Counted from the first letter of the stretch, positions 1-8,376 are shown. The stretch is DNA of 15,026 nt from Fibrobacter sp. UBA1313 (GCA_002307115.1 DBTP01000126.1:1-15026), one strand, 5' to 3'. Numbers and translations are program-made. Notes: generated by a model not told the origin, from the letters alone.

Positions 1-141
1 GCAACGGTGACGTGTGAAGCCGACAAAATGACAGAGGTCACTAAAGAAAAGACTCTTTTAAACAACGATCTGACCTTGCTAGACATGGATCAGAAAGCAG
101 AGTGTGAGGATTTTATGGATACATACGAGGATGCTGAATAA
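1..141 (+). CDS. 3' end of an unidentified protein (partial)
   Basis: Frame 1 is open from the first base to a TAA at 139-141 and gives the last 46 residues of a protein whose start lies outside the window. The visible tail is polar and acidic (it ends MDTYEDAE), with two cysteines and no recognisable motif. A hairpin with a T-run follows 24 bases after the stop, which supports a real gene end here. I do not recognise the family, and the fragment is too short for a functional call. Confidence 0.55.
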   Translation, partial: ATVTCEADKMTEVTKEKTLLNNDLTLLDMDQKAECEDFMDTYEDAE

Positions 142-165
142 GACTCGTTCATTTTTTTGAGAAAC

Positions 166-193
166 GGCCTGCTACCAGCGGGTCTTTTATTTT
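166..193 (+). terminator. Intrinsic terminator at a convergent gene junction
   Basis: GGCCTGCT (166-173) pairs with AGCGGGTC (177-184) around an ACC loop, with two G-T wobbles, and is followed by TTTTATTTT. The T-run on the plus strand suits the partial upstream gene. Read on the minus strand the hairpin lies just past the fprA stop, but only a weak T-run (GTTTCTC) follows it. The element overlaps the last codons of fprA. Confidence 0.7.
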
Positions 194-1377
194 ACCATCT
201 CGGCCATCGAATCTACGTAAGCTTTCATTCCTTCAACTTCTGCATCAGACGGGTTGAAATTTGCTTTGAATCCTTCCCCTTGGACTTTGCATTTCATAAG
301 CGAAAGACGATTGACAATCATAGGAACAGCTTCACCAGTCCAGCCAAAAGAACCAAAAACACCGACAGGTTTCCCTATGATGGCATAAGCATCGAGAGAG
401 GCAAGGAATGCCCAGATAGGAGGGAGTGCATCGCGATTGATCGTCGGGGAACCAACGAGGAATAGATTTGCGCGGGATGCGGCTTCTGCCGCTTCGGTGT
501 GACACGATTGGGTAAGATCAAAAAGTTGGACAGCAAAACTTTTGTTTTGAAGCGTTTCCTTGGCAACGGTCGCAAGATGCTTTGTGTACCCATAAGCCGA
601 AACATAGGCAATCACGGCGGTCTTTTCTGTGGAAATAACAGGCGTACTCCATTCACGATATTTCGCCATGTTTTCTTTAATTTGAGTATTCAAAATAGGA
701 CCATGACTTGTCGCTACAAACTGCAATTTTAACGGTTCCAGTTTTTGAATCCCGGCAAGAACAAATTTCTTGAACGGCGCAAAAATACAATCGAAATAGG
801 TCTTGAATGCTTTTGTGTATTCTTCAGGATAGTGCATTTGGGAAAGAAGCGAACGCGTTTCACAATAATGCGCACCTAAAAAATCGCAAGTGAAAACCAC
901 TTCATTTTCGGGGATATATGTGAACATAGAATCGGGCCAGTGCAAATTCGGCGCCACCATAAACTTCAACGTTTTTTCGCCGAGATCAAGAGTCATCCCA
1001 TCGGTAACCACAATATTCGGAAAATCGCGATTGCAAATGGCCTTCAGAAACCGGATTGCTGCAGTAGTACCTACCACAGTTGCTTTGGGGGCAATTTCTA
1101 GAAGTTTAATCAAACTTCCGGAATGATCCGGCTCTGTGTGATTCATAACGATATAATCAATGGCTGTCGGGTCGCAGACAGACCGTAGATTTTCCAGATA
1201 TTCTTCCCATTTAGCACAATGTACGGTTTCGATGACTGCGATCTTTTGTGTGCCACGAACGCAATACGCATTATAGGTAGTGCCGAATTCGGTGTGCAAA
1301 ATGATGTCAAAAAGGCGGAGATTAGGATTTGCTACGCCAACAGAAAAAATATTTGAAGAAAATTCAAGTACAGACAT
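187..1377 (-). CDS. fprA: Flavo-diiron protein (A-type flavoprotein, O2/NO reductase)
   Basis: The 396-residue cytosolic enzyme should reduce O2 to water and/or NO to N2O with electrons from rubredoxin or an NADH:rubredoxin reductase, a detoxification role common in anaerobes. The N-terminal metallo-beta-lactamase-like domain has the diiron ligand set: H80-x-E82-x-D84-H85 (NHTEPDHSGS), H146, D165 and H225 (TSHG). A flavodoxin domain starts near residue 253, with an FMN phosphate loop at SAYGYTK (260-266). Length is standard for class A, with no rubredoxin or reductase fusion. A TTG upstream gives a longer frame, but the ATG at 1377 has an AGAAGGA Shine-Dalgarno five bases away and matches the family's N terminus. 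The gene is last in the minus-strand block, 117 bases after the prenyl synthase, so it may have its own promoter. No electron donor gene is visible. O2 versus NO preference cannot be read from the sequence. Confidence 0.93.
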   Translation of the reverse strand: MSVLEFSSNIFSVGVANPNLRLFDIILHTEFGTTYNAYCVRGTQKIAVIETVHCAKWEEYLENLRSVCDPTAIDYIVMNHTEPDHSGSLIKLLEIAPKATVVGTTAAIRFLKAICNRDFPNIVVTDGMTLDLGEKTLKFMVAPNLHWPDSMFTYIPENEVVFTCDFLGAHYCETRSLLSQMHYPEEYTKAFKTYFDCIFAPFKKFVLAGIQKLEPLKLQFVATSHGPILNTQIKENMAKYREWSTPVISTEKTAVIAYVSAYGYTKHLATVAKETLQNKSFAVQLFDLTQSCHTEAAEAASRANLFLVGSPTINRDALPPIWAFLASLDAYAIIGKPVGVFGSFGWTGEAVPMIVNRLSLMKCKVQGEGFKANFNPSDAEVEGMKAYVDSMAEMVK

Positions 1378-1474
1378 AATTATCCTTCTTATAGTAACAA
1401 GATAAAACTTAAAAAATAACGCAGCTAACAAAAATCGAAGAACTTGTACAAAAGCAAAGGTTAACAGTCATTAC

Positions 1475-1513
1475 AAAAAAAGAGCCGATGAAAATTAATT
1501 GTTTCGGTCACTC
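1475..1513 (-). terminator. Possible terminator after the prenyl synthase gene
   Basis: Read on the minus strand, GAG plus CCGA pairs with TCGG plus CTC (TGA bulged out, about 15-base loop) and is followed by seven T. The hairpin includes the TAA stop of the prenyl synthase. The stem is imperfect, so termination may be partial. If it works, it separates fprA from the gyrB operon. Confidence 0.4.
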
Positions 1514-2502
1514 ATAGAAAAGAAAAAGGCTGTAAGTGTATCCATATATTCAGAGTTTGGTAATTTTTTGGAGATAGCAATCGCCGCATCTAAATGAGAT
1601 AACGCGTTTTCTTTTGCTTTCTCAAAGCAATTATATTGTTTCATCAAATCCACAATTTTTTGCGGAACATGAGGTTCCATCGCATGAGCAATGAGATTTT
1701 CCATGGTCTTACGATCATCGGCATTGCATTGATTGAAAAAGAAAATTAACGGTAAAGTGACGAGACCATTCGCAACATCTGTAAATTTGGCTTTATCTAA
1801 ATCTTTTGCGCCAAACCCGTAATCCAAAAGGTCATCGATGATTTGGAACGCAACGCCGTAATGGAGTCCCATTTTCCCACACTCTTCAACAAGCTCTTTG
1901 CTATGTCCGGCAAGGGTAGCACCAATACGAGCACAAGCGTCAACAAGCGCCGCCGTTTTCCCCGAAATGACAGCCATGTAGCGGTCATAACTCAAATTCA
2001 GATTCCCAGAACAATCCAATTCTGAAATTTCTCCCACAATCAATTGATCCGCTGCGGAAGAAAGAATAATAGGGATTGAGCGAGCAGGTTCATCGACAAC
2101 ACATCGCATTGCCTGAGAAAGAATATAGTCTCCAATGAGAACCGCAATCTTGTTCCCCCATTCCATGTGGGCCGTTTGTTCTCCGCGACGGAGTTCTGTC
2201 TCATCAATAATATCGTCATGAACAAGGCTTGCTAAATGCAAAAGTTCAATGCCTGCACAAGCGTGAGCGACGCGTTTTATATCGGGTTTGGATTCTCCAG
2301 AAGAGGCCAAAAGGCATAGCAACGTAGAACGAATTTTTTTGCCTTTACGGAGTACAAGCTTTCCCATACGTTCAGAAACGCCTGAAGGAGCCGTGTGAGC
2401 AATTTCTGCAATTACCTCATCGGCTCTATCCAAATACTCCTGAACGCGATTCCTTGCGACTTGCAGGACCTCTTGAAAATTTTGCTGGACAGAAGCAGAC
2501 AT
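1495..2502 (-). CDS. ispB: Long-chain all-trans polyprenyl diphosphate synthase
   Basis: The 335-residue enzyme condenses isopentenyl diphosphate units onto an allylic primer to make the long side chain of a respiratory quinone, probably menaquinone in an anaerobe. The first aspartate-rich motif is D96-D97-I-I-D100, followed by ETELRRG. The second is D223-D224-L-L-D227 in FQIIDDLLDYG. The substrate-binding KGKKIR motif is at 53-58. Positions -5 and -4 before the first motif are Ala and Ser. Small residues there are typical of long-chain (C35-C50) synthases rather than farnesyl or geranylgeranyl synthases; this is family knowledge applied here. The ATG lies five bases after the gyrB stop, and its AAGAG ribosome site overlaps the gyrB stop codon, so translation is probably coupled. 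Exact chain length cannot be deduced; the symbol ispB is by analogy to octaprenyl synthase. Confidence 0.85.
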   Translation of the reverse strand: MSASVQQNFQEVLQVARNRVQEYLDRADEVIAEIAHTAPSGVSERMGKLVLRKGKKIRSTLLCLLASSGESKPDIKRVAHACAGIELLHLASLVHDDIIDETELRRGEQTAHMEWGNKIAVLIGDYILSQAMRCVVDEPARSIPIILSSAADQLIVGEISELDCSGNLNLSYDRYMAVISGKTAALVDACARIGATLAGHSKELVEECGKMGLHYGVAFQIIDDLLDYGFGAKDLDKAKFTDVANGLVTLPLIFFFNQCNADDRKTMENLIAHAMEPHVPQKIVDLMKQYNCFEKAKENALSHLDAAIAISKKLPNSEYMDTLTAFFFSMSDRNN

Positions 2503-2507
2503 GACTC

Positions 2508-4424
2508 TTAGATATCAAGGGAGTTGATTACTTTATAGGCATTAGTTTCAATGAATCGGCGACGAGGTTCTACCACTTCACCCATAAGCATGCTGAAAAT
2601 ATTATCAGCAAGGAGGAAGTCGTCGATGCGGCACTGTCTCATGATTCGCGTTTCCGGATTCATGGTGGTTTCCGCAAGCTGTTCCGGGTTCATTTCACCA
2701 AGACCTTTATAGCGCTGGAGATAAATGTTCTTTTTATCTTCGAGAGCTGCAATGGCCGCGTCTTTATCTTCGTCACTGAAAAAATAGTCCTCTTGCTTCC
2801 CGACACGAAGCTTATAGAGAGGGGGCTGCGCGATATAAATGTGACCTGATTCAATGAGTTCTTTCATATAGCGAAAGAAGAATGTTAAAAGCAATGTTTG
2901 AATATGAGAACCATCGACATCAGCATCAGTCATGATAATGATTTTGTGGTAACGGAGCTTTTCAATTTTAAATTCTGAACCCACGCCACAACCAAGGGCG
3001 TTAATCAAATCTTGAATAGTTTCCGCTTCCAAAACACGATCCAAACGCGCTTTTTCCACGTTCAAAATTTTACCGCGCAAAGGAAGAATCGCTTGAAACT
3101 CACGGGTACGGCCCTGCTTAGCCGAACCACCTGCAGAGTCCCCTTCCACAATAAAGAGTTCGCACTCGATGGGGTTGCGGTTACTACAATCAGCGAGCTT
3201 GCCTGGGAGTCCGCCGCTTTCAAGAATATTTTTGCGACGAGCTAAGTTGCGAGCACGGTGAGCGGCTTCACGAGCGACAGCGGCATTGTAAACCTTATCG
3301 ATGATCAGTTTGACAATGGCGGGATTTTCATGGAAATATTCTTCTAATTTATTTCCGAAAGCCGTATTCACATAACCAGCCGCTTCGGAGTTGCCGAGTT
3401 TACGTTTGGTTTGTCCTTCAAATTGAGGCTGTGCAATCTTAATAGAAATGACAGCAGTAAGGCCTTCGCGAATATCGTCAGAAGAAATCTGAATATCTTT
3501 CTTATTCTTGGAGAGCAATTCCTGTGCGAACTTGGTGATCACTCGGGTGAGGCCTGTCTTAAAGCCTGTAACGTGCGTACCACCGTCATGGGTGTTGACG
3601 TTATTTACAAAGCTGAAGAAATTTTCCTGATACCCTTCGTTGTACCACATGGCAATTTCGAGGGGATAAGTACCAGCGTCCATCACCAAGTGGATGGGGG
3701 TGTCAAAAAGCGGCTTGCGATGTTCATCCACAAAACGGACAAATGCAGAAACGCCACCTGGGAAACAGAAAGTTTCCGAAACGGGGGCACTGGCGTCTCT
3801 TTCATCTGTAACGGAAATTTTGAGCCCACTCATCAAGAACGCGAGTTCACGGAAGCGAGTCGCTAAGGTTTCATACACAAACGTAGTATCAGTAAAAATC
3901 GTCGCATCTGGATAGAAAACAACGGTGGTGCCGGTCGTCCCATCTGATGGCCCTGTGTCGTATTGATCAGCGACAGGGTTACCTCTACAAAATTCTTGTT
4001 CAATAATGCGACCATTGCGACGAACAGAAACCACCAATTTTTCAGAAAGAGCATTAACGCAACTAACGCCCACACCATGTAAGCCCGCCGAAACTTTATA
4101 AGAAGAATTGTTGAATTTACCACCGGCATGGAGCTTGGTCATCACCACCTGAATAGTACCGACGCCTTCTTTGGGGTGAATATCAGTAGGGATTCCTCGA
4201 CCATTATCGACAACACGAATTCCATTATTGGGGAGAATGGCAATTTCGATGTGGGTACAGAATCCAGCAAGAGCTTCATCTACCGAGTTGTCCACCACTT
4301 CCCACACCAAGTGGTGTAGGCCTCTGCCGTCGGTGGAGCCGATATACATGGCTGGGCGCACACGAACGGCTTCAAGTCCCTCAAGAACGGTAATGCTAGA
4401 TCCACTGTATTCTTCTTCGGCCAT
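2508..4424 (-). CDS. gyrB: DNA gyrase subunit B
   Basis: The ATPase subunit of type II topoisomerase works with GyrA to introduce negative supercoils. The 638-residue length is that of the short bacterial form without the E. coli insertion. GHKL ATPase motifs are E42/N46 in WEVVDNSVDEA, DNGRG at 73-77 and GLHGVG near 114-119. The transducer lysine is in QTKRKLGN (338-345); this form favours GyrB over ParE. The TOPRIM domain has EGDSA at 427-431 and the metal-binding DADVDG at 500-505. The tail carries RYKGLGEMNPEQL. The start ATG has a GAGGA site close upstream. The gene sits 34 bases after dciA and 5 bases before the prenyl synthase. It is not next to dnaA, dnaN or recF in this window; the dciA-gyrB pairing is the part of that classic cluster that is visible. 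Confidence 0.98.
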   Translation of the reverse strand: MAEEEYSGSSITVLEGLEAVRVRPAMYIGSTDGRGLHHLVWEVVDNSVDEALAGFCTHIEIAILPNNGIRVVDNGRGIPTDIHPKEGVGTIQVVMTKLHAGGKFNNSSYKVSAGLHGVGVSCVNALSEKLVVSVRRNGRIIEQEFCRGNPVADQYDTGPSDGTTGTTVVFYPDATIFTDTTFVYETLATRFRELAFLMSGLKISVTDERDASAPVSETFCFPGGVSAFVRFVDEHRKPLFDTPIHLVMDAGTYPLEIAMWYNEGYQENFFSFVNNVNTHDGGTHVTGFKTGLTRVITKFAQELLSKNKKDIQISSDDIREGLTAVISIKIAQPQFEGQTKRKLGNSEAAGYVNTAFGNKLEEYFHENPAIVKLIIDKVYNAAVAREAAHRARNLARRKNILESGGLPGKLADCSNRNPIECELFIVEGDSAGGSAKQGRTREFQAILPLRGKILNVEKARLDRVLEAETIQDLINALGCGVGSEFKIEKLRYHKIIIMTDADVDGSHIQTLLLTFFFRYMKELIESGHIYIAQPPLYKLRVGKQEDYFFSDEDKDAAIAALEDKKNIYLQRYKGLGEMNPEQLAETTMNPETRIMRQCRIDDFLLADNIFSMLMGEVVEPRRRFIETNAYKVINSLDI

Positions 4425-4458
4425 AATTCCTCAGTTACTAAAAAAGAAAAGTCGCAAC

Positions 4459-4764
4459 TTATATAAATCGAACGCTCTTAACGGCGGCTTTGTCTAAGAG
4501 AGTATTGCACCGATCAATAATAGCTTTTTTTTGGTACTCCAACTCATTTTTCCAAGCCGCATTGGAGGCTTTTAAGATTAATACGGAGTCCTTTAGATCT
4601 ATAAGTTTTACGCGCTTCGCAAGGCTTTCCCCTAGGATACTCTCGAATTGTTCGGAGAGGGTAAAAAAGTCCATTTTGGGGCCTAAAGCAGAGCCTTTAA
4701 AAAAGCGTTCCAAGAGGATAGATATATCCGTTGGCCTTGGGGCATTACGACGAGAAATGGACAT
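4459..4764 (-). CDS. dciA: DciA-family (DUF721) replicative helicase-loading protein
   Basis: The 101-residue protein matches the DUF721/DciA pattern: a short basic N terminus, then a compact domain (about residues 36-95) with FESILGESLAKRV, a central strand LKDSVLILKASNAAWKNEL and a following helix ending near CNTLL. DciA loads or recruits DnaB helicase in bacteria that lack DnaC/DnaI-type loaders, which is the family assignment here. Family members often lie beside recF or gyrB, as here. The start ATG is five bases after the mlaE stop and has no obvious Shine-Dalgarno, so translation is probably coupled to mlaE. The protein is at the small end of the family but covers the core domain. The identification rests on motif resemblance and position. 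Confidence 0.75.
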   Translation of the reverse strand: MSISRRNAPRPTDISILLERFFKGSALGPKMDFFTLSEQFESILGESLAKRVKLIDLKDSVLILKASNAAWKNELEYQKKAIIDRCNTLLDKAAVKSVRFI

Positions 4765-4769
4765 AGAAA

Positions 4770-5564
4770 TTAAACCAGCAAAAGCTTGGAGAGAATAAAT
4801 CCACCAATGAGAATGCTCGTCATGCCGGCCACCACTGTGGCTTTGGTACTTTTACCCACTCCTTCGGCACCATTATGGGTTGTGTAGCCGAAGAAACAAG
4901 CGTAACTAGCGATAAAGTAACCGTAAAGAACCGCTTTAATCAGACCCACAACAAAGTCCCAATCTTGATAGAACATACGAACACCATAAAAGAAGACGTG
5001 CCACGAAACTTCTTTGTAAAGAAAAGCGACTACAAAGCCACCGAGAATGCCCACAAAAATACTAATAATGGTCAGAATAGGAAGCATGATCACATTTGCA
5101 ATCAGACGAGGGGCAAGCAAATACTTGAATGGGTTTAATCCCAAAACTTTGTAAGCATCTAACTGCCCCGTCACTGCCATGGTGCCTAATTCAGAACACA
5201 TAGAGGCCCCGACACGGCCTGCAAGAACCATTGCGGTTAAAATAGGACAGAGCTCAACCATCACGGATTTCCCGACGGCCATACCTACGAAAACTAAGGG
5301 GATCATATCCGCAAATTGATAGCAAAGTTGCCAAGCCATAATGGCCCCCGTAGCAACCGATGCGGCAAAAACCACAGGAATGCTTGTGACTCCCATGAGG
5401 TACATCTGTTCAATAGTGGTGTGAAGATTTCTAAAAGATCCGGGAACGTTTTTAAATAATTCCCACATAAACGTGATGTAGTTCAATACCACTTGGAAAA
5501 ACTTGCGAACGTAATGTCCCAAGCTTTCCGCGGCAGTATCGATCAGATGAACTACAAGCGTCAT
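4770..5564 (-). CDS. mlaE: MlaE/YrbE-family ABC transporter permease
   Basis: The 264-residue inner-membrane permease belongs to the MlaE (DUF140) family, which moves phospholipids or other lipids between inner and outer membranes with an MlaF ATPase and an MlaD MCE-domain protein. The N-terminal amphipathic part (residues 1-50) is followed by about five hydrophobic segments. The family signature is clear: GRVGASMCSELGTMAVTGQLDA, then LGLNPFKYLLAPRL, and GVGKSTKATVVAG near the C terminus. A TTG gives one extra residue, but the ATG at 5562-5564 is better spaced (six bases) from AGGGA. The gene is eight bases after ctpA and five before dciA. No mlaF, mlaD or other Mla gene is adjacent, so partners must be encoded elsewhere. 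The exact lipid and direction cannot be inferred. Confidence 0.9.
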   Translation of the reverse strand: MTLVVHLIDTAAESLGHYVRKFFQVVLNYITFMWELFKNVPGSFRNLHTTIEQMYLMGVTSIPVVFAASVATGAIMAWQLCYQFADMIPLVFVGMAVGKSVMVELCPILTAMVLAGRVGASMCSELGTMAVTGQLDAYKVLGLNPFKYLLAPRLIANVIMLPILTIISIFVGILGGFVVAFLYKEVSWHVFFYGVRMFYQDWDFVVGLIKAVLYGYFIASYACFFGYTTHNGAEGVGKSTKATVVAGMTSILIGGFILSKLLLV

Positions 5565-5572
5565 CAAGATCC

Positions 5573-7366
5573 CTATTTCTTCTTGGTCTTTGCATTACCA
5601 TTCGAATTCTTTGTGGGCGCACTGATCGCCTTTTTATAAAGCTTCGTATCGGAAAGGTATTTAATCGCTTCGTTAACCTGATCATCAGACTTCAGAGTGA
5701 ATGTCGTACTGATGGAATCTCCTGCGATGGCAGTCAACAATTCTCGTTTGATTCCATCCATGATGTACTTCTTATTCTCTTCGAATTGGGCATCCCGACG
5801 GCTTTCGAGGGCGGATTTCATTTCTTTGACGCGGCGAGCGAGTAAAGTATCGGCGATCGTTTTTGAAGAATCACCCATATAATTTTGTTCTTTGAGAATA
5901 GCGTCTTCAAGAATGTCCGTTGTGGCAAGAGCATTGCTTTTCACTTTTGTGAAGTTTGTGTCCTTATTACAAAAAGCTTTAAACTGCCTGAACAGAGAAT
6001 CGGGAACCTGCCAATTGAGGTCGATCTTTGTGCCTGAGGCTTCTAACGCGGGACGAATTTTCACAGCAAATTTGAAATACATAGCCATGCGTTCTTGGAC
6101 TTGGACGACCCAAGGGAGCGGAGAAAGCTCAATATCAATGTCAGGAGTAATACCCCCTTTACCAAACATTTTACGGCCAGCATTTGTTACAAAAGTATCT
6201 ACAGCCGTTGTATCCTTTTTAAGGGAGTCAGCTTCTTCAGATTCTTCGTTTTCACGAAGAGTAAGTCCCTTAATCCCGTTCTCCGGTTTGTTGATACAAC
6301 GACCGAAAGGCAAGTAGTAGAATGCGGTGGTAAGCTTGAGTGCGTGACCTTGATTGTCCAAGGGGAAAATCGTTTGCACAGAACCTTTACCAAAAGAAGT
6401 CTTTCCGATAATTAAACCGCGGTCCCAGTCTTGGATAGCGCCAGCTACAATTTCAGAAGCGCTCGCGGACCCCTGGTTCACGAGGACTACCAGTGGAACA
6501 TTGGGGGAAAGAATCCCATCGCGACGGGCGTGACTTTCTGTTTTTTGTGTACGACCACGAGTACTCACAATGACGTTGCCTTTCTTCAAGAAAAGCTCAC
6601 CGATTTCAATCGCTTGATTTAAGAGTCCACCCGGATTGTAACGTAAATCAATAATCAGTTCTTTCATGCCTTGCGCTTGCAACTTGTGAATAGCGTCTTC
6701 GACATCATTTGTGGTTTTGAGGGAGAAGGATGCGATCTTAATATAGCCGATATCCTTGGTAAGCATTCCACTAAAGGGGACTGCGTGAACCACAATTTTT
6801 GCACGAGTGATGGTGAAATCCATAAGCTCCGCCACACCCTCGCGTTCAATAGCAACAGTCACGTCGGTACCTACTTTGCCGCGCAGTTTGCTTACGGCGT
6901 CGTCCGAAGTAATTCCCTTGGTGTCTTTGCCATCAATTTTCATAATGCGGTCACCCGCGCGAATACCGAGGTTAAAGGCGGGAGTTCCTGTCATCGGTGA
7001 AATCACTGTCAAAATATTGTCGCGGATGCTGATGGTGATACCAACGCCGCCGAATTCCCCATCCGTGGAAACCTTCAAATCTTCATAATCCTTCGGCCCA
7101 TAAACAGCCGTGTGCGGATCTAAGATATTGCGAATCCCTTGTACGGCAGCTTCCGAAAGTTCTGCGGGATCCACATCTTCCACATACTTGATGTTTACTT
7201 CGGAAAGCACCTTATTGAGGCGAGAGAGTTCTTCGTAGAAATCTGCAGGGGGGTCATTTTTTTTGGTTGCCGTAGCAAAGGCTAATCCACAGACTAATCC
7301 ACAGACAATCCCTGTAATGCTAAGGGTGCGAATAAAAGTACGAGAAAAAGGCAAAAATTTTTTCAT
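5573..7366 (-). CDS. ctpA: C-terminal processing protease, S41 family, with PDZ domain
   Basis: The 597-residue periplasmic or membrane-anchored serine protease of the CtpA/Prc type cleaves proteins near their C termini. Residues 11-33 form a hydrophobic signal or anchor ending in ATA, a plausible signal peptidase I site. A PDZ domain spans about 95-180 (EFGGVGITI, GIRAGDRIMKIDG). The protease core follows with LIIDLRYNPGG. The Ser-Lys dyad is probably S302 in NQGSASASEI and K327 in GKTSFGKGSVQ, 25 residues apart as in E. coli Prc. About 175 residues lie beyond the core; they are charged, probably helical, and end in a Lys/Asn-rich tail. Only AGGAAA, about 16 bases upstream, resembles a ribosome site. 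The gene heads the mlaE-dciA-gyrB-ispB run. The substrate is unknown. Confidence 0.92.
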   Translation of the reverse strand: MKKFLPFSRTFIRTLSITGIVCGLVCGLAFATATKKNDPPADFYEELSRLNKVLSEVNIKYVEDVDPAELSEAAVQGIRNILDPHTAVYGPKDYEDLKVSTDGEFGGVGITISIRDNILTVISPMTGTPAFNLGIRAGDRIMKIDGKDTKGITSDDAVSKLRGKVGTDVTVAIEREGVAELMDFTITRAKIVVHAVPFSGMLTKDIGYIKIASFSLKTTNDVEDAIHKLQAQGMKELIIDLRYNPGGLLNQAIEIGELFLKKGNVIVSTRGRTQKTESHARRDGILSPNVPLVVLVNQGSASASEIVAGAIQDWDRGLIIGKTSFGKGSVQTIFPLDNQGHALKLTTAFYYLPFGRCINKPENGIKGLTLRENEESEEADSLKKDTTAVDTFVTNAGRKMFGKGGITPDIDIELSPLPWVVQVQERMAMYFKFAVKIRPALEASGTKIDLNWQVPDSLFRQFKAFCNKDTNFTKVKSNALATTDILEDAILKEQNYMGDSSKTIADTLLARRVKEMKSALESRRDAQFEENKKYIMDGIKRELLTAIAGDSISTTFTLKSDDQVNEAIKYLSDTKLYKKAISAPTKNSNGNAKTKKK

Positions 7367-7413
7367 AGAGAGAAAAATACAATTTCCTGTTGGTTGCGCG
7401 GGGTGAAAAAAGG

Positions 7414-7445
7414 AAAAAACCCGGCTTTTTAGGCCGGGTTTTTGG
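7414..7445 (-). terminator. Strong intrinsic terminator after the sigma factor gene
   Basis: AACCCGGC (7418-7425) pairs perfectly with GCCGGGTT (7433-7440) around a seven-base loop, flanked by A6 and T5 runs. It is symmetrical enough to work on both strands. On the minus strand it ends sigma-factor transcription about 35 bases after the stop, leaving about 50 bases for any ctpA promoter. Confidence 0.9.
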
Positions 7446-7479
7446 GATTCTAGGAGAGAGAAAAAAAATTGATCACAAA

Positions 7480-8307
7480 TCAGGCCGCATGGCCGATAAT
7501 TCTGCCTACTTCTGAGGTGCGAAGCTTTGCTAATGCGTTTTCTTTTACCTGGCGTACACGTTCTTTCGAAAGACCCACCATGGTACCGATTTCTTTGAGA
7601 TTTAAGTCCGCATCTACATCAAGTCCGTAATAAAGTCCAATGACTTTGTTTTCTTGATCGGTGAGACTTTCTTGAAGGAGTGCCGCTATTTTTTGTGTTT
7701 GGTTGTTTTGTAAGGCTAACGCATCGGAACGTTCACCACTATCGGCAATGCAATCGCCCAACGTCATTTCGCCGTCTTCACTTACGGGGGAGTCGAGGGA
7801 TGCCGCGCGGTTACCCATCATCAAAATCTTTTCAATATCTTTAGCTTTATAACGGCTTGCTCCAGAGAGGCTTTCGGGGTCAATGGTCATTTGTCCGCCA
7901 ACAACCTGGCGTGTCTTGGAACCTAAACGATTAAATCTGCGGAGAACCAATTCTTTTTCTGCACTGATGCGCACTAAACGGGCTTTCTCGGAAATTGCGC
8001 GGGTGATGTTCTGGCGAATCCACCACACGGCATAACTAATAAATTTGATTTTCTGATTTGGATCAAAACGTTTGGCAGCTTCAATAAGCCCCATATTTCC
8101 TTCGTTGATGAGCTCGCTCACATCAAGGCCTTGACCTTTATAAAGGTTCGCAATGTTCACCACGAATTTGAGGTTGGATTTAACCAAAAGGTTAAGCGCA
8201 ATGCGGTCGCCTTTGGAAGAACGCTCAATAAGCATTTTTTCTTGTTCACGGGAGAGGAGCGGATATTTGGCAATGTCATTAAGGTATTGGAAATAAATCG
8301 AACTCAT
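7480..8307 (-). CDS. Sigma-70 family RNA polymerase sigma factor (RpoD/SigA-like, group 1 or 2)
   Basis: The 275-residue sigma factor lacks region 1.1. Region 1.2 is YLNDIAKYPLLSREQE. Region 2 spans about 37-105, with SNLKFVV, ELINEGNMGLIEAAKRFD and FISYAVWWIRQNITRAI. The Gln and Thr of RQNIT match the -10 contact residues of E. coli RpoD. Region 3 is about 115-165. Region 4.2 has LKEIGTMVGLSKERVRQVKENALAKLR, keeping the Glu, Arg and Gln that contact -35 (one Arg is Lys). It should therefore read ordinary TTGACA/TATAAT promoters. The ATG at 8307 has GAGGTG four bases upstream. An in-frame GTG at 8313 lies inside that site and is rejected. The short form resembles primary sigma factors of Bacteroidota, but whether this is the primary or an alternative factor cannot be settled here. 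It is followed by a terminator, so it is probably monocistronic. Confidence 0.92.
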   Translation of the reverse strand: MSSIYFQYLNDIAKYPLLSREQEKMLIERSSKGDRIALNLLVKSNLKFVVNIANLYKGQGLDVSELINEGNMGLIEAAKRFDPNQKIKFISYAVWWIRQNITRAISEKARLVRISAEKELVLRRFNRLGSKTRQVVGGQMTIDPESLSGASRYKAKDIEKILMMGNRAASLDSPVSEDGEMTLGDCIADSGERSDALALQNNQTQKIAALLQESLTDQENKVIGLYYGLDVDADLNLKEIGTMVGLSKERVRQVKENALAKLRTSEVGRIIGHAA

Positions 8308-8347
8308 GATCACCTCGTTTACGTTAGTCTTGTTAATCGGTTACAGA

Positions 8348-8376
8348 ATGAAATCTATTTCCAGAACCAAAGTCAA
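8348..8376 (-). promoter_or_regulatory. Candidate promoter of the sigma factor gene
   Basis: On the minus strand, TTGACT (8371-8376) and TTTCAT (8348-8353) are 17 bases apart, about 40 bases upstream of the sigma gene ATG. The -35 matches consensus at five of six positions and the -10 at four. A perfect TTGACA also occurs further upstream but has no -10 at a suitable distance. Confidence 0.35.

Noticed and set aside
3411..3866. 151-codon plus-strand frame
   Set aside because: It lies entirely antisense to gyrB, whose motifs are unmistakable; the frame is a by-product of gyrB codon use.
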